From Flavobacterium araucananum (lineage in GTDB: Bacteria; Bacteroidota; Bacteroidia; Flavobacteriales; Flavobacteriaceae): a stretch of DNA of 64,000 nt. The position numbers and the translations under genes were made by a program. The stretch lies in assembly GCF_002222055.1 (NCBI RefSeq), contig NZ_MUGS01000027.1:1-64000 (forward strand). The letters are read 5' to 3'. Shown here in pieces: positions 53,879 through 63,143 of the stretch; position 1 is the first letter of the stretch, and every line of letters starts with the position of its first letter. Below the pieces are notes generated by a model. It searched no databases. It had not been told where the DNA came from and was given only the letters and a program-made list of their open reading frames with translations.

Positions 53879-54772
53879 ATGCAAAAAAAATTTGAATACA
53901 CCTATCGTGGTCATAGTGCAAACATCGCCGAAATGGTTATTTTCCGAATGCTTCCCAATCAAAAAACAAAAGCTGTCGGTCCTTTTGTTTTTTTAGATTA
54001 TATCTCTAAAGTAAATTATCCTCCAAGGATACCGCAAAAACCAGATGGGCATGGCGCGCATCCGCACAGAGGGATTGCTACATTTACCTACCTGCTTCAT
54101 GGTGAGTTTGAACATTATGACTCCAGGGATCAGTATGGTGTTGTAAACGACGGAGGCGGACAATGGATGAAAGCCGGCAACGGAATTATCCATGATGAAA
54201 ATTTTTCACAGGAATTTCAAAAAAATGGAGGGCTCCTGCTGGGGCTGCAATTTTGGATAAATCTCCCTTCCCATGCAAAAAAAGAACAACCCGACTATAT
54301 GGCCGTTCAGGATGCCGATTTGCCAAAAATAAACCTGTCCGACGATAGTGGAGTTTTTAAAATTGTTATTGGGTCTTATGGCGGTGAAACTTCAAAAGTA
54401 AAAACTTTTTCCAAGCAGTTTTTATATCATATTACTTTGAAAGCCGGAAAATCATTTACCATGCCCACAGAAAGTGTTATGGAGTATGCAGCATTCCTGC
54501 CCAATGGAAATTCAAAAATTAATGATACGGAATTACTCGAAGGAGAATTGGTAGTCTTTGAAAAAGAGGGTACAGAAATTATCTTTAGCAACAATAGTAT
54601 TGCAGAGACTGATATTTTAGTTTTTGGAGGAGAACATTATGATGAACCCATTGTAACCTATGGCCCATTTGTCATGAACAGTAAGGAAGAGATCAGTGAA
54701 GCATACAATGATTTTTATGCTGGTAAATATGGTGTGGTCACTCATTCCAAAGGCAGAAATGGAGATACTTAA
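53879..54772 (+). CDS. Pirin-family bicupin
   Basis: A 297-residue pirin. The metal-binding N-terminal cupin shows DGHGAHPHRGIATFTYLLHG, EHYDSRDQYGV and GNGIIHDENF, which supply three His and a Glu for iron; the C-terminal cupin ends with the GGEHYDEPIVTYGPFVMNS block. Some pirins are quercetin dioxygenases and others act as redox sensors. It is 20 bp after DUF1330 in the same cluster. Confidence 0.92.
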   Translation: MQKKFEYTYRGHSANIAEMVIFRMLPNQKTKAVGPFVFLDYISKVNYPPRIPQKPDGHGAHPHRGIATFTYLLHGEFEHYDSRDQYGVVNDGGGQWMKAGNGIIHDENFSQEFQKNGGLLLGLQFWINLPSHAKKEQPDYMAVQDADLPKINLSDDSGVFKIVIGSYGGETSKVKTFSKQFLYHITLKAGKSFTMPTESVMEYAAFLPNGNSKINDTELLEGELVVFEKEGTEIIFSNNSIAETDILVFGGEHYDEPIVTYGPFVMNSKEEISEAYNDFYAGKYGVVTHSKGRNGDT

Positions 54773-54871
54773 TACTTAGGTTTATTTTGTTTGTCAAGGT
54801 CATCAAATCTTCTAGCTCAGGTTTGGTGACTTTTATAAATATTAGAAAATATACTTTAAAAAATACAACCA

Positions 54872-55606
54872 ATGATTCAAATTCAAAAAAAAACAGAACA
54901 ATCCAACAGGGTTCTTTATGACGGCAATTTCATAGCAAACAAACCGGTAGCCTACGGAACAACTCCCGAGGTAGAACCGTATTCAAATTTATTTTATTTC
55001 AGTCACGCCGTGACAATTGATCCGTGTGAATTTCCACTGCATCCCCACAAAGGTTTTGAAATTATGACATTTGTTCTCGAAGGAGAAATCACGCATTATG
55101 ATACCGAGTCTAAGAAATGGACATCGTTGGAAAAAGGGGATTTCCAAATTTTCCAATGTAACTCAGGTATTCAGCACCAGGAACGTCTTGGGGAAAAATC
55201 AAGAGGCTTTCAAATCTGGTTTGACCCGGATTTCAATAAAACATTATATGAAAGGCCTACTTATAAGGATTATCAAAGTGATGATTTTCTTCCTCAAATA
55301 GAAAATCAAATCAGCACGATAAATTATGTAGGTGATGGCAGTAAAGCCATTTCAAGAACTCCCGGATTAAAAATAAAAAAACTGCTCTTTGAAAACCAGA
55401 CAAAAGTTAATCTGCAGTTAGAGCAAAATAGCAGCTATACATTTTACATCTTACAAGGTAAAGGAATCATCAATGGTCAATTTCTGGAAATAGATGATGC
55501 GGTAAGGGTTACAAATACCAAAAAGATTGATCTGGATTTCAAAGGAGAGTTGTTTTACATTCAGACTCCTGCCCATACAGATTATCCAGCCATTTGGATG
55601 ACCTAA
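54872..55606 (+). CDS. Pirin-like bicupin (YhaK/YhhW-type)
   Basis: A 244-residue second pirin relative with HPHKGFEIMTFVLEGEITHY and QCNSGIQHQERLGEKSRGFQ as the metal site. The C-terminal cupin (SYTFYILQGKGIINGQFLEI) lacks metal ligands, as usual for the group. It is divergent from the preceding pirin, so not a recent duplicate. End of the detoxification cluster. Confidence 0.85.
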   Translation: MIQIQKKTEQSNRVLYDGNFIANKPVAYGTTPEVEPYSNLFYFSHAVTIDPCEFPLHPHKGFEIMTFVLEGEITHYDTESKKWTSLEKGDFQIFQCNSGIQHQERLGEKSRGFQIWFDPDFNKTLYERPTYKDYQSDDFLPQIENQISTINYVGDGSKAISRTPGLKIKKLLFENQTKVNLQLEQNSSYTFYILQGKGIINGQFLEIDDAVRVTNTKKIDLDFKGELFYIQTPAHTDYPAIWMT

Positions 55607-55646
55607 ATGAAACATTGAATTGAGATTAAATTACTCAGGTGGCACA

Positions 55647-56264
55647 ATGAAAAGCAGTAGCTCAAAAAAAGAAAAATCAGAAGAATTACTTCTGGCAGCA
55701 TCTAAGAAAAAAAATAAAGTTTTTAGAACCGAGAAACCGGGTAAAGGCATTGATACAATGTTCAAAACAACAATTAACAACCAATACAAACTAAGTGGTT
55801 ATGCCGACAATAAAGCTCATATTTTGCTTTCTGTCAATACTATAATTATCTCGGTTTCTCTATCTATCCTTTTCCCAAAATTAGGCAGGCCTGCCAACGC
55901 ACATTTAATTATTCCAGCACTAATTCTAATTACATTTAGTGTGACTTCAATAATTTTTGCTATTCTCACAACCAGACCCAGCATAACCAAAGCAGGTTTC
56001 AGCAGAACGGAAGTAGAGAAAAAAAAACTAAATCTTTTGTTTTTCGGCAATTTTTACAAAACCTCTTTTGAAGATTACAATTGGGCCGTGCATCAAATGC
56101 TCAATGACAGTGAATATTTATACGATTCTATGGTTAAAGATTTATATTACCATGGATTAGTTTTGAAAAGAAAATACAGTTTACTCAGAGTTACTTACAA
56201 TATTTTTATGTTCGGAATAATTGTTTCTGTTTTCGCTTTTCTCATTACTTTAAAGTTCTGGTAA
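55647..56264 (+). CDS. Pycsar-effector-type membrane protein (PycTM/DUF5706), no HD domain
   Basis: 205 residues from ATG 55647; a TTG nine codons upstream is a weaker start. After a Lys-rich linker, GIDTMFKTTINNQYKLSGYA and DNKAHILLSVNTIIISVSLS open the Pycsar effector (DUF5706) domain. Two more transmembrane helices and FGNFYKTSFEDYNW then MVKDLYYHGLVLKRKYSLLR follow. In flavobacteria this domain is commonly fused to an N-terminal HD phosphohydrolase; here only the linker is kept. No nucleotide cyclase is in the window, so an anti-phage role is only a possibility. Confidence 0.8.
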   Translation: MKSSSSKKEKSEELLLAASKKKNKVFRTEKPGKGIDTMFKTTINNQYKLSGYADNKAHILLSVNTIIISVSLSILFPKLGRPANAHLIIPALILITFSVTSIIFAILTTRPSITKAGFSRTEVEKKKLNLLFFGNFYKTSFEDYNWAVHQMLNDSEYLYDSMVKDLYYHGLVLKRKYSLLRVTYNIFMFGIIVSVFAFLITLKFW

Positions 56265-56354
56265 CACAATAAATTAGACTGCTTCCTACAAGCTGTCTAA
56301 TATTGTTTTAAGCTGAAACTTTTAATTCTTAAAGTTAGGTAGAAATCTAAAAAA

Positions 56355-56630
56355 TTAAAAAGCTTTCAGACACTGTAATACTTCGCTCTTCTTATAGTAC
56401 CGACGATTTCCCATTCCATAACTGGGCAGTTTCTCGTCTTTGGTCCACTTCCATAAACTTGTTAAACTAATTCTGAGCAAAGCTGCCGTTTCATAACGGG
56501 TTAGTAAGATCTCGGAATATACTCTATCAGCTGGATTTTTAGATTCAAAAACCTCTGTTCTGATAACTTCACGAATCATTCCTTTTAATTCCTCCGGGGA
56601 AATACAATGCAGTAAAATCGATTTTTCCAT
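56355..56630 (-). CDS. Excisionase-like HTH protein
   Basis: A 91-residue protein. An N-terminal helix (MIREVIRTEVFESKN) precedes a MerR-like HTH_17 domain (ILLTRYETAALLRISLTSLW, KWTKDEKLPSYGMGNRRYYK). Typical of the small regulators in Bacteroidota integrative elements. Alone with the RadC-like gene, it marks a mobile relic. Confidence 0.75.
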   Translation of the reverse strand: MEKSILLHCISPEELKGMIREVIRTEVFESKNPADRVYSEILLTRYETAALLRISLTSLWKWTKDEKLPSYGMGNRRYYKKSEVLQCLKAF

Positions 56631-56762
56631 AATTCCATTTTAGTATTCAAAATTAAGTTTGTCCCAGAACCGATCAGTGGAATACTATCTTCTTATCGGT
56701 AAATTCCATCACAAAGTTAAGGCATAGCGAGCGGTTCGCTTTCAAAAAATTCCCCCATAAAT

Positions 56763-56780
56763 GTGCGGTAAAAACCGCAC
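56763..56780. terminator. Hairpin in element spacer
   Basis: GTGCGGT/ACCGCAC stem with an AAAA loop followed by TTTATT, within a GC-rich patch (56715-56820) between the HTH and RadC-like genes. Could be a terminator or a leader structure for the latter. Confidence 0.5.
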
Positions 56781-56858
56781 TTTATTGCGTTGCTTTTTGC
56801 GCTTGCTCCGCTATCCCTTCCGATGGTGCTATAATTTTTAATCTAAACTATAGAAATC

Positions 56859-57323
56859 ATGGAAACAACAAATCAAAACTGGCAAATGGTAGCAGAAATT
56901 GAATTAATCTACAAAACCAAAGTAAAAGCCTCTGACAGACCTCAAATCAAATCTTCCAAAGACGCTTATAAGCTTATGCTCTCCACCTGGGATATGGATA
57001 AAATAGAACTTTTTGAAGAATTTAAAATCCTCTTACTCAGCCAGTCTTATAAAGCCTTAGGAATTTATGAAATTTCCCGAGGCGGTATAACAGGTACCGT
57101 TGTAGATCTTAGACTTATCTTCTCGGCAGCCCTTAAAGCCAATGCTACTTGTTTAATGATAATCCATAACCACCCATCAGGCAGAACATTAGCTAGTGAA
57201 GCTGACAAACAAATCACCAGAAAAATCCGTGAAGCGGGTAAACTTCTGGATATTACCCTGATTGATTCCTTAATAATTACACCCGAGCAGTACTACTCCT
57301 TTGCAGATGACGGCACTTTATAA
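56859..57323 (+). CDS. RadC-like JAB domain protein
   Basis: A 154-residue protein with a JAMM motif (MIIHNHPSGRTLASEADKQI) that binds zinc, preceded by LGIYEISRGGITGTVVDLRL. The N-terminal HhH part of full RadC is missing, as in the short RadC forms carried by plasmids and integrative elements of Bacteroidota. Role in DNA metabolism is supposed, not shown. It stands on the opposite strand to the HTH gene. Confidence 0.88.
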   Translation: METTNQNWQMVAEIELIYKTKVKASDRPQIKSSKDAYKLMLSTWDMDKIELFEEFKILLLSQSYKALGIYEISRGGITGTVVDLRLIFSAALKANATCLMIIHNHPSGRTLASEADKQITRKIREAGKLLDITLIDSLIITPEQYYSFADDGTL

Positions 57324-57356
57324 ACGCCGTTTTTTTACCTATCTAAATGGAGCTTG

Positions 57357-58466
57357 TTATCTGCCATATTCACCAATCTTAATTACCGGTTTAATGGTAA
57401 TTCCTTTTTCCGAGTCTTCGATAGCCCTGTTGATATCCTCAAAAGAATAGGTTTTAATGAGTTTGTCAAATGGGAACTGCCCGTTTTGATACAAGCGTAC
57501 AAGTGCAGGAATAAAATCATCCGGTACACTATCCCCTTCTACTATACCTTTAATCTGAAGGCCTCTTGCAACAAAAGAATTCATCTCCAGCTCTAAAGGT
57601 AGTTTTGCAACCCCCACAATACCACAGCTGCCATGCGAACGAAGTCCGCTTAAAATACTATTGATTACTTCATTTCTGCCTGTGGTATCAAATCCAAAAT
57701 CAAATCCCCCTGGCAGGATTTTAAGCAACTCTTGTGCAATATCACTTTCTCTGCTGTTGATAATATGTGTTGCACCAAGTTCTTTTGCAAATTCAAGACG
57801 ATCGGAATTGATATCAATAGCCACAATGGTAGTGGCAGAACATACTTTTGCCGCCAGAAGCGCAGCTAATCCAACGGCGCCTGCACCTGCAATAATTAGA
57901 GACTTACCGGCTGAAACCCCTAAAGAGTTAATTATCGCTCCGGCTCCTGTCTGGATTCCGCATCCCAAAGGACCTAAAATTTCAAGAGGTGCATCCTTGG
58001 GAACCTTAACTACATTATTTTCATTAGCAAGGGAATAAGTTGCAAATGAAGACTGTGAGAAAAAATTATCATTAAAATCTACCGAATCTCCATGATGGCT
58101 ATGGGAGCCATCAAGGCGGCTTCCTGTAAAATTAAGTCCCATAAAATGTTCACAATAGGCCGGCTCTCCGCTTTCACAATTGATACATTTACCACAATGG
58201 CCAAAAGTAAGCACTACGTGATCTCCCTTTTTTACTTTTGTTACAGAACTGCCCACCTCCTCTACAATCCCTGATCCTTCATGTCCGAGAATAACAGGGA
58301 AATTTGGAACGCCCAGAATATTATCACGAGCCGCCATATCGGTATGGCAGGTACCGGTGCCTACAATCTTAATTAACACTTCATCTGCCCGGGGTGTCTC
58401 TAACTGCATCTTTTGTAAAATAAAATCACCGCCTTTCTCCAAGACGACTGCTGCTGTAATTTCCAT
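57357..58466 (-). CDS. Zinc-dependent alcohol dehydrogenase (aryl-alcohol type)
   Basis: A 369-residue medium-chain dehydrogenase. Catalytic zinc ligands are in GTGTCHTDMAARDN and GHEGSGIVEEVG, the structural zinc in CGKCINCESGEPAYC, and the cofactor motif in AGAGAVGLAALLAAKVCSA with Asp (VAIDINSDRLEF) selecting NAD. Sequence layout (LGPLGCGIQTGAGAI) fits aryl/benzyl alcohol dehydrogenases. It is monocistronic. An inverted repeat covers its start codon. Confidence 0.92.
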   Translation of the reverse strand: MEITAAVVLEKGGDFILQKMQLETPRADEVLIKIVGTGTCHTDMAARDNILGVPNFPVILGHEGSGIVEEVGSSVTKVKKGDHVVLTFGHCGKCINCESGEPAYCEHFMGLNFTGSRLDGSHSHHGDSVDFNDNFFSQSSFATYSLANENNVVKVPKDAPLEILGPLGCGIQTGAGAIINSLGVSAGKSLIIAGAGAVGLAALLAAKVCSATTIVAIDINSDRLEFAKELGATHIINSRESDIAQELLKILPGGFDFGFDTTGRNEVINSILSGLRSHGSCGIVGVAKLPLELEMNSFVARGLQIKGIVEGDSVPDDFIPALVRLYQNGQFPFDKLIKTYSFEDINRAIEDSEKGITIKPVIKIGEYGR

Positions 58467-58497
58467 AATTTTATAAATTTATACTTATAAAATTATG
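58464..58497. promoter_or_regulatory. Inverted repeat over alcohol dehydrogenase start
   Basis: Perfect 13-bp arms CATAATTTTATAA/TTATAAAATTATG with an 8-base loop; the left arm contains the ATG (as CAT). It could be a repressor site or an mRNA hairpin blocking initiation. Confidence 0.55.
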
Positions 58498-58708
58498 TGA
58501 TACCAGGTTCCAAGCGATGGTAGAAATAATCCTTTTTAGGGTAATTTTACGCTAAGAATTAAAAGATTTGTGAAACTCAATTGTAATGTGCTAAATTAGC
58601 ATAGGACTATAGTTTTAGCTAAAAAAGAAAATTAATTTAAGTAAATACTTTGGAACGTATTCTTAGTATAAAAAACGCTTTAAATTTTACTCTTCTTTTT
58701 GTTTGTCT

Positions 58709-59227
58709 ATGCAGATTAAAAATAATTCAATAATTAATCTAACATATTTTAATATGATTGAAAGTCAAATAAAAGATAAAATACTTAAATACTGCTTAAT
58801 AGAAGGCACCGATGATAATTTTACCATTGCCACTGAAGTGATCAGAGATATGTTTCCTGAAATGACCAATCAGGAAATGCTTTATTATATTTCAGAAATA
58901 GGAAAACATCCTGAGATTATAATTGACTATTTTGATCACAATGAAACTTATGTAATACAAGTTGGTATAGCAACTAAAAAATTTATTGAAAATGGAGGTT
59001 TTTCAAAAATAGAGGAAATCAAAATCAAAAATGAAACAAATAAAGTTAAAAAGGAAGAGTTTGAATATCTATTAGCAAAGTCAAATCTGGAAGCTAATAA
59101 ATTAAATAAAAAAATTGCAAACCAAAATCTCAAAAATGAGAGAAATAATAAAGTTACAAGTTGGATTAATATCGTACTTGGGGCTATAAATATAGGTTTA
59201 TTGATTTGGCAAATAATAAAAAAATAA
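58709..59227 (+). CDS. Tail-anchored protein of unknown function
   Basis: About 172 residues from ATG 58709; ATG 58754 is an alternative start. It has an N-terminal alpha/beta domain (DKILKYCLIEGTDDNFTIAT, MFPEMTNQEMLYYISEIGKH), a long charged coiled coil (about 105-145) and one C-terminal transmembrane helix (WINIVLGAINIGLLIWQI). The tail anchor implies a cytosolic domain tied to the inner membrane. No family recognised. It is immediately followed by a second unknown gene, so they are one unit. Confidence 0.55.
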   Translation: MQIKNNSIINLTYFNMIESQIKDKILKYCLIEGTDDNFTIATEVIRDMFPEMTNQEMLYYISEIGKHPEIIIDYFDHNETYVIQVGIATKKFIENGGFSKIEEIKIKNETNKVKKEEFEYLLAKSNLEANKLNKKIANQNLKNERNNKVTSWINIVLGAINIGLLIWQIIKK

Positions 59228-59232
59228 GATTT

Positions 59233-59886
59233 ATGGATGAAGAAATATTAGCCGATTACTGCGAGTGTATAAATAAATTATGGACAAACCCAGAAACTGA
59301 TGACTATAAGGCTTTTGTAAATAGTACTTATCAAATTTGGGACAATTTAATTAAGGTAAGCAAAATAAAAGATGATTTTTCGTTTTACTGGTCTCCCTCT
59401 GCGGTAATATCGGTAACGGCAAAATCAGACAAAACAGATTGCCACTATATGATTGGTTTGGATTTGTTTAAAAGAGAACTTTATTTTGATGTAAGCGTCA
59501 GCAATTGGGAAAATATACGAAATTTGAAAGATGAGTTTATGACCGAATTCTTTGACATATGCACCCAAAATGATTTTAAATTCTCTGCTGATAGCGGCCC
59601 ATTTTATGAGAAGGAAATTACTCCTGAATTTAATGCCAATTATAAGAGTAACATTATAAACCTTATGCATACCTACGTCACTGGAATGCTGTTACCAGAA
59701 AAGGAAAGAAAAAATATCTCATTTGGACGTTTTGTAGCAGTTTGGAACGCATCAAAAGATATGGAAACTATTCTGGGTGAATTACAAATTGCTTTTAAAT
59801 GGTTTTATAAATTTAATTATCACTTGTGGAAGGCTGAAAGCATAAGAATCCAGAATAGAAACAACCGTAAAAGATTAAAAATATAA
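59233..59886 (+). CDS. Protein of unknown function
   Basis: 217 residues from ATG 59233, 5 bp after the preceding stop; earlier codons overlap the previous gene. Helix-rich ends with a beta-rich centre (FSFYWSPSAVISVTAKSDKT, CHYMIGLDLFKRELYFDVSV). No motif known to me. The tight spacing and shared direction make the pair functionally linked. A long inverted repeat follows after 54 bp. Confidence 0.55.
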   Translation: MDEEILADYCECINKLWTNPETDDYKAFVNSTYQIWDNLIKVSKIKDDFSFYWSPSAVISVTAKSDKTDCHYMIGLDLFKRELYFDVSVSNWENIRNLKDEFMTEFFDICTQNDFKFSADSGPFYEKEITPEFNANYKSNIINLMHTYVTGMLLPEKERKNISFGRFVAVWNASKDMETILGELQIAFKWFYKFNYHLWKAESIRIQNRNNRKRLKI

Positions 59887-60487
59887 TTTTATTTAATAAT
59901 TTAACTAAAGCATTATATCTGAGATCACAACTTAATCAAAAATGATCGTTATTTCAATCCACTAATTAACTTTTGAAAAAAATAACGATCATTAAATATT
60001 CTGTCCTAAATTTAAAATGTATCGGTAGTGAATATTTCATGCAACTGCTTTAAATTAATTATTATTTTCACAGTGTTCTATCGATTGTACTGAATAAGCC
60101 ATACCACATATATTATTTCACTTCTTTTAAGTTCTATGAAAAATCTCACGCAGATTTTCTTAATTAAAAACTACGGTACGGTACTTATTATTCCGTATTA
60201 TAAATAAAACCATCACCATCTTCTGAAGCCCAATACTCAATGACAATAATTAATTAAGGCATTTTCACTCATGATTTATTCAATAAGTTCATTTTTTTTA
60301 AACTAAAGCCGTTTAACAATCACGTACTTTTACTCTTGTATACCTTTTTCTTAAATTATAAATTGGTGTCATCAAACACATATCATCATTTATTCCCAAC
60401 AAATTACCTTAAAAAAAACTGACATGAGACTTTTTCTAATCAATTGCAAATCAAATTACTAGACAGCAGCAATTAAAACTCTTACAT
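59887..60487. other. 600-bp spacer before the M43 protease
   Basis: Besides the inverted repeat at 59941-59993 nothing is seen. The DNA is strongly AT-rich. Confidence 0.4.
59941..59993 (+). terminator. Long inverted repeat, probable terminator
   Basis: Perfect 14-bp arms AATGATCGTTATTT/AAATAACGATCATT with a 25-base loop, 55 bp after the unknown gene pair. No clear T-tract, so it may instead be a protein-binding or processing site. Confidence 0.5.
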
Positions 60488-63100
60488 ATGAAGATAAAAC
60501 TACTAATCCTACTCATCATTGTTTTAACTTTAAATAGCTGCGCCAGCTACAGAGAGGTACAGCTGCCCCCCAGCCGAGAAATTGTAGATGACAACCATGA
60601 AATAACAATTCCGGTTATTGTACATGTTTTATACAATAATGATCGGGAGAACATACCAGAGGATAAAATTGATAAAATGATTGATGCATTAGCAATAGAT
60701 TTCAAAGGTGAGAATAATATGGTTGCTGAAGCTGCTGAAAATCGTCCAGATGATCAAAATTATAAACCCAGAGATACAAAAATTGTATTTAAAAAGGCAG
60801 AAGTCTTACCTGATGGAACAATAACAACGGGGATTATAAGAAAAAAAACAAATACAAGAATTTTTAATTACAAAAAAAGAAAACCTTTTGCAGAAAGTCC
60901 GCCGATTGATCCCTATCATTTTCTCAATATTTATGTCTGTAATGTAAATAGCGGCACTAATGCTTATACACCAACTGAAACATCTAATCATGGAATTGTG
61001 ATTGATTATGACATTATAGATAAAGAAAAAATTGAACATACATTAACACATGAGGCCGGACATTGGCTTGGACTGCAGCATATTTTTGATGGCGGTTGTA
61101 ATAATAGCGATGGCATACAAGACACTCCAGCTCAAAAAAAACTCAATAGGGCATATAAATATACAGATGAAGCTGCCAAATGCGATACAGAAAAAAGAAC
61201 CATAATGGCAACCAACTTTATGGGATATAATAAGTACCGTGATTTTTTTTCAGAAGATCAAATGAAAGCGATGAGGCAATTTGCATTGCAATATGAAAAG
61301 CCTGATACAAAAATTAAAAATATAGACGATTTTAAAATCGAAAGGCAAAACGTATATCTTGATGCCTTACAGTATAATAATGTTCTACCCGATGCTTTTG
61401 AAAGACAATATGCCTGTGGTGATGCCGTGTTAAAATTAACTGCAAAAGAAAAAAAATTAATAGTAAATGAAAATTTACGATTAAATAAATCCAATACTCC
61501 AAAATTTATTTCTGAACAAGAAAATGTCCCAAATTCATTTAACTGGCAAGCAGAGATAATCAATACTTTATCAATAATAATTGCCAAACAATTTGAAAAA
61601 GAAACCTTTAATCTGGCACTTAATAGGTTATTTAAAGATATCGCAGCACCAACGACAGATCAGGATAAAATTAATTATGCCACTACATTTTATGCTTTGT
61701 TTCCAAAAACAACAGCTTTCATCAAAGAAATATATTACGCTGAAAATCCATATACTGGTCTAGATGTTGCTACTCTGCAGCTGCATATAAAAAATGACAT
61801 TAAGGAGATTCCCAATTTATTTGCTGAAAAGCCTGAAATACTGCTGCCAAAAATTAATAATTATCCCCATGCAAGAGACTTACTTTCTATGGGGAATGAA
61901 ATAATTCAATCTACCTCGATGGGAACTGATCTTCCCGATATCATCAATAGAGTTTCCTTGAAATCTTATATTACACCCCAGGTAAGAGAATTAACCGGTG
62001 TAATAGCTACCATTTCAAATAGTTTGAGAGCCGAAAGCGGAGCTGGACAAGGTTTATGGATTGATCCTGTTATTGCACTATCTCCTTTTAAAATAGGCAT
62101 ACAAGATGCTGAAGGAGCAAAAATTAAACAAATGTACTACCTGCTTTACTGCCAGTTAAGCCGTTTTCCTAATATTAAAATTTACATGGACTCTGGTTTA
62201 ACTGATATCGAAAGAGCTGTAAAAATCCAAAAACTTCTCATTTTTGTAAATAAACTAGAAGACACGTACACCTTTCTTAAAAGTAAAGATTTTAAGCTGC
62301 TCACTATTGAGGATCAATTGTCATATGCGAAAAAGATTAATGAAAGCATGTATCAAATTACATCTGTTTTAGCAAAAATATCAGGATTCAACCTCAACGA
62401 AAAAATTATCAAAATCCCTGGAAATTATTTATCAATTTTTGAAGCTCTTTTGAAAAAAGAATACTCCAATGCAATGCTGCTTATTGTTACTGAATTTGAC
62501 AGTTATTTGAATGCTAATGAATCTAAAAATGAACTCATTATCATTGCAGCAGAAATTGCAGCAGATAAAGATGGTACAAAAATTAAAGCAATTCTTCATG
62601 ATTACGTGGAACCAATAGGAACTTCTACACTAAAACGTATTTCTCCTTTTAATATTAGTCTTAACAGCTACGCAGGAATTAATTTTGGATATGAAGACAT
62701 TGAAGACCCTAATGCAAAAGATTCATGGTATGGTGGTGTAACAGCGCCTATAGGAATATCATTCTCTTTTAAACCATCATCCGTCGGTTCATTGTCTGTT
62801 TTCCTGGAAATTCTTGATTTAGGTTCTCTGGTAAATGTCCGTTTTAAAAATGACGAAACGACATATGATGATCTTCGTTTTGAACAATTCTTGTCACCCG
62901 GAATAGGTCTTTTCTATAACTTTAAAAATACCCCTCTTACCATAGGCGGACGCTACAATTATATTAGTAATCTAAGAACAATAACATATAATGACGGGGT
63001 CTCAAATGTTGTAGAGACAGGACAAAATGTTACTCGGGTAAGTTTTTCAATTCTAATTGACATTCCCCTATTCACAATCTACAATAAAAAAAGAAATTAG
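60488..63100 (+). CDS. M43 (pappalysin-type) lipoprotein metalloprotease with beta-rich C-terminus
   Basis: An 870-residue protein. Lipobox LTLNSCAS (Cys 18) is followed by a zinc protease domain (about 35-270). The active site is HTLTHEAGHWLGLQHIF, with HEAGH at 188-192 and the third His at 198, and Cys pairs around GGCNNSDGIQDTP and AAKCDTEK match the M43 family. A helical middle (about 300-700) follows. The last about 160 residues are beta-rich (NSYAGINFGYEDIED, SWYGGVTAPIGISFSF, LSPGIGLFYNFKNTPLTIGG), like an outer-membrane barrel or barrel-like sheet. The usual length is about 300-450, so this is an unusual large form. The LpxR-type gene follows after 43 bp. Confidence 0.8.
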   Translation: MKIKLLILLIIVLTLNSCASYREVQLPPSREIVDDNHEITIPVIVHVLYNNDRENIPEDKIDKMIDALAIDFKGENNMVAEAAENRPDDQNYKPRDTKIVFKKAEVLPDGTITTGIIRKKTNTRIFNYKKRKPFAESPPIDPYHFLNIYVCNVNSGTNAYTPTETSNHGIVIDYDIIDKEKIEHTLTHEAGHWLGLQHIFDGGCNNSDGIQDTPAQKKLNRAYKYTDEAAKCDTEKRTIMATNFMGYNKYRDFFSEDQMKAMRQFALQYEKPDTKIKNIDDFKIERQNVYLDALQYNNVLPDAFERQYACGDAVLKLTAKEKKLIVNENLRLNKSNTPKFISEQENVPNSFNWQAEIINTLSIIIAKQFEKETFNLALNRLFKDIAAPTTDQDKINYATTFYALFPKTTAFIKEIYYAENPYTGLDVATLQLHIKNDIKEIPNLFAEKPEILLPKINNYPHARDLLSMGNEIIQSTSMGTDLPDIINRVSLKSYITPQVRELTGVIATISNSLRAESGAGQGLWIDPVIALSPFKIGIQDAEGAKIKQMYYLLYCQLSRFPNIKIYMDSGLTDIERAVKIQKLLIFVNKLEDTYTFLKSKDFKLLTIEDQLSYAKKINESMYQITSVLAKISGFNLNEKIIKIPGNYLSIFEALLKKEYSNAMLLIVTEFDSYLNANESKNELIIIAAEIAADKDGTKIKAILHDYVEPIGTSTLKRISPFNISLNSYAGINFGYEDIEDPNAKDSWYGGVTAPIGISFSFKPSSVGSLSVFLEILDLGSLVNVRFKNDETTYDDLRFEQFLSPGIGLFYNFKNTPLTIGGRYNYISNLRTITYNDGVSNVVETGQNVTRVSFSILIDIPLFTIYNKKRN

Positions 63101-63143
63101 GAGCATTTGAAAAACTGCATAATAATCTAAAAACAAGTCAATT

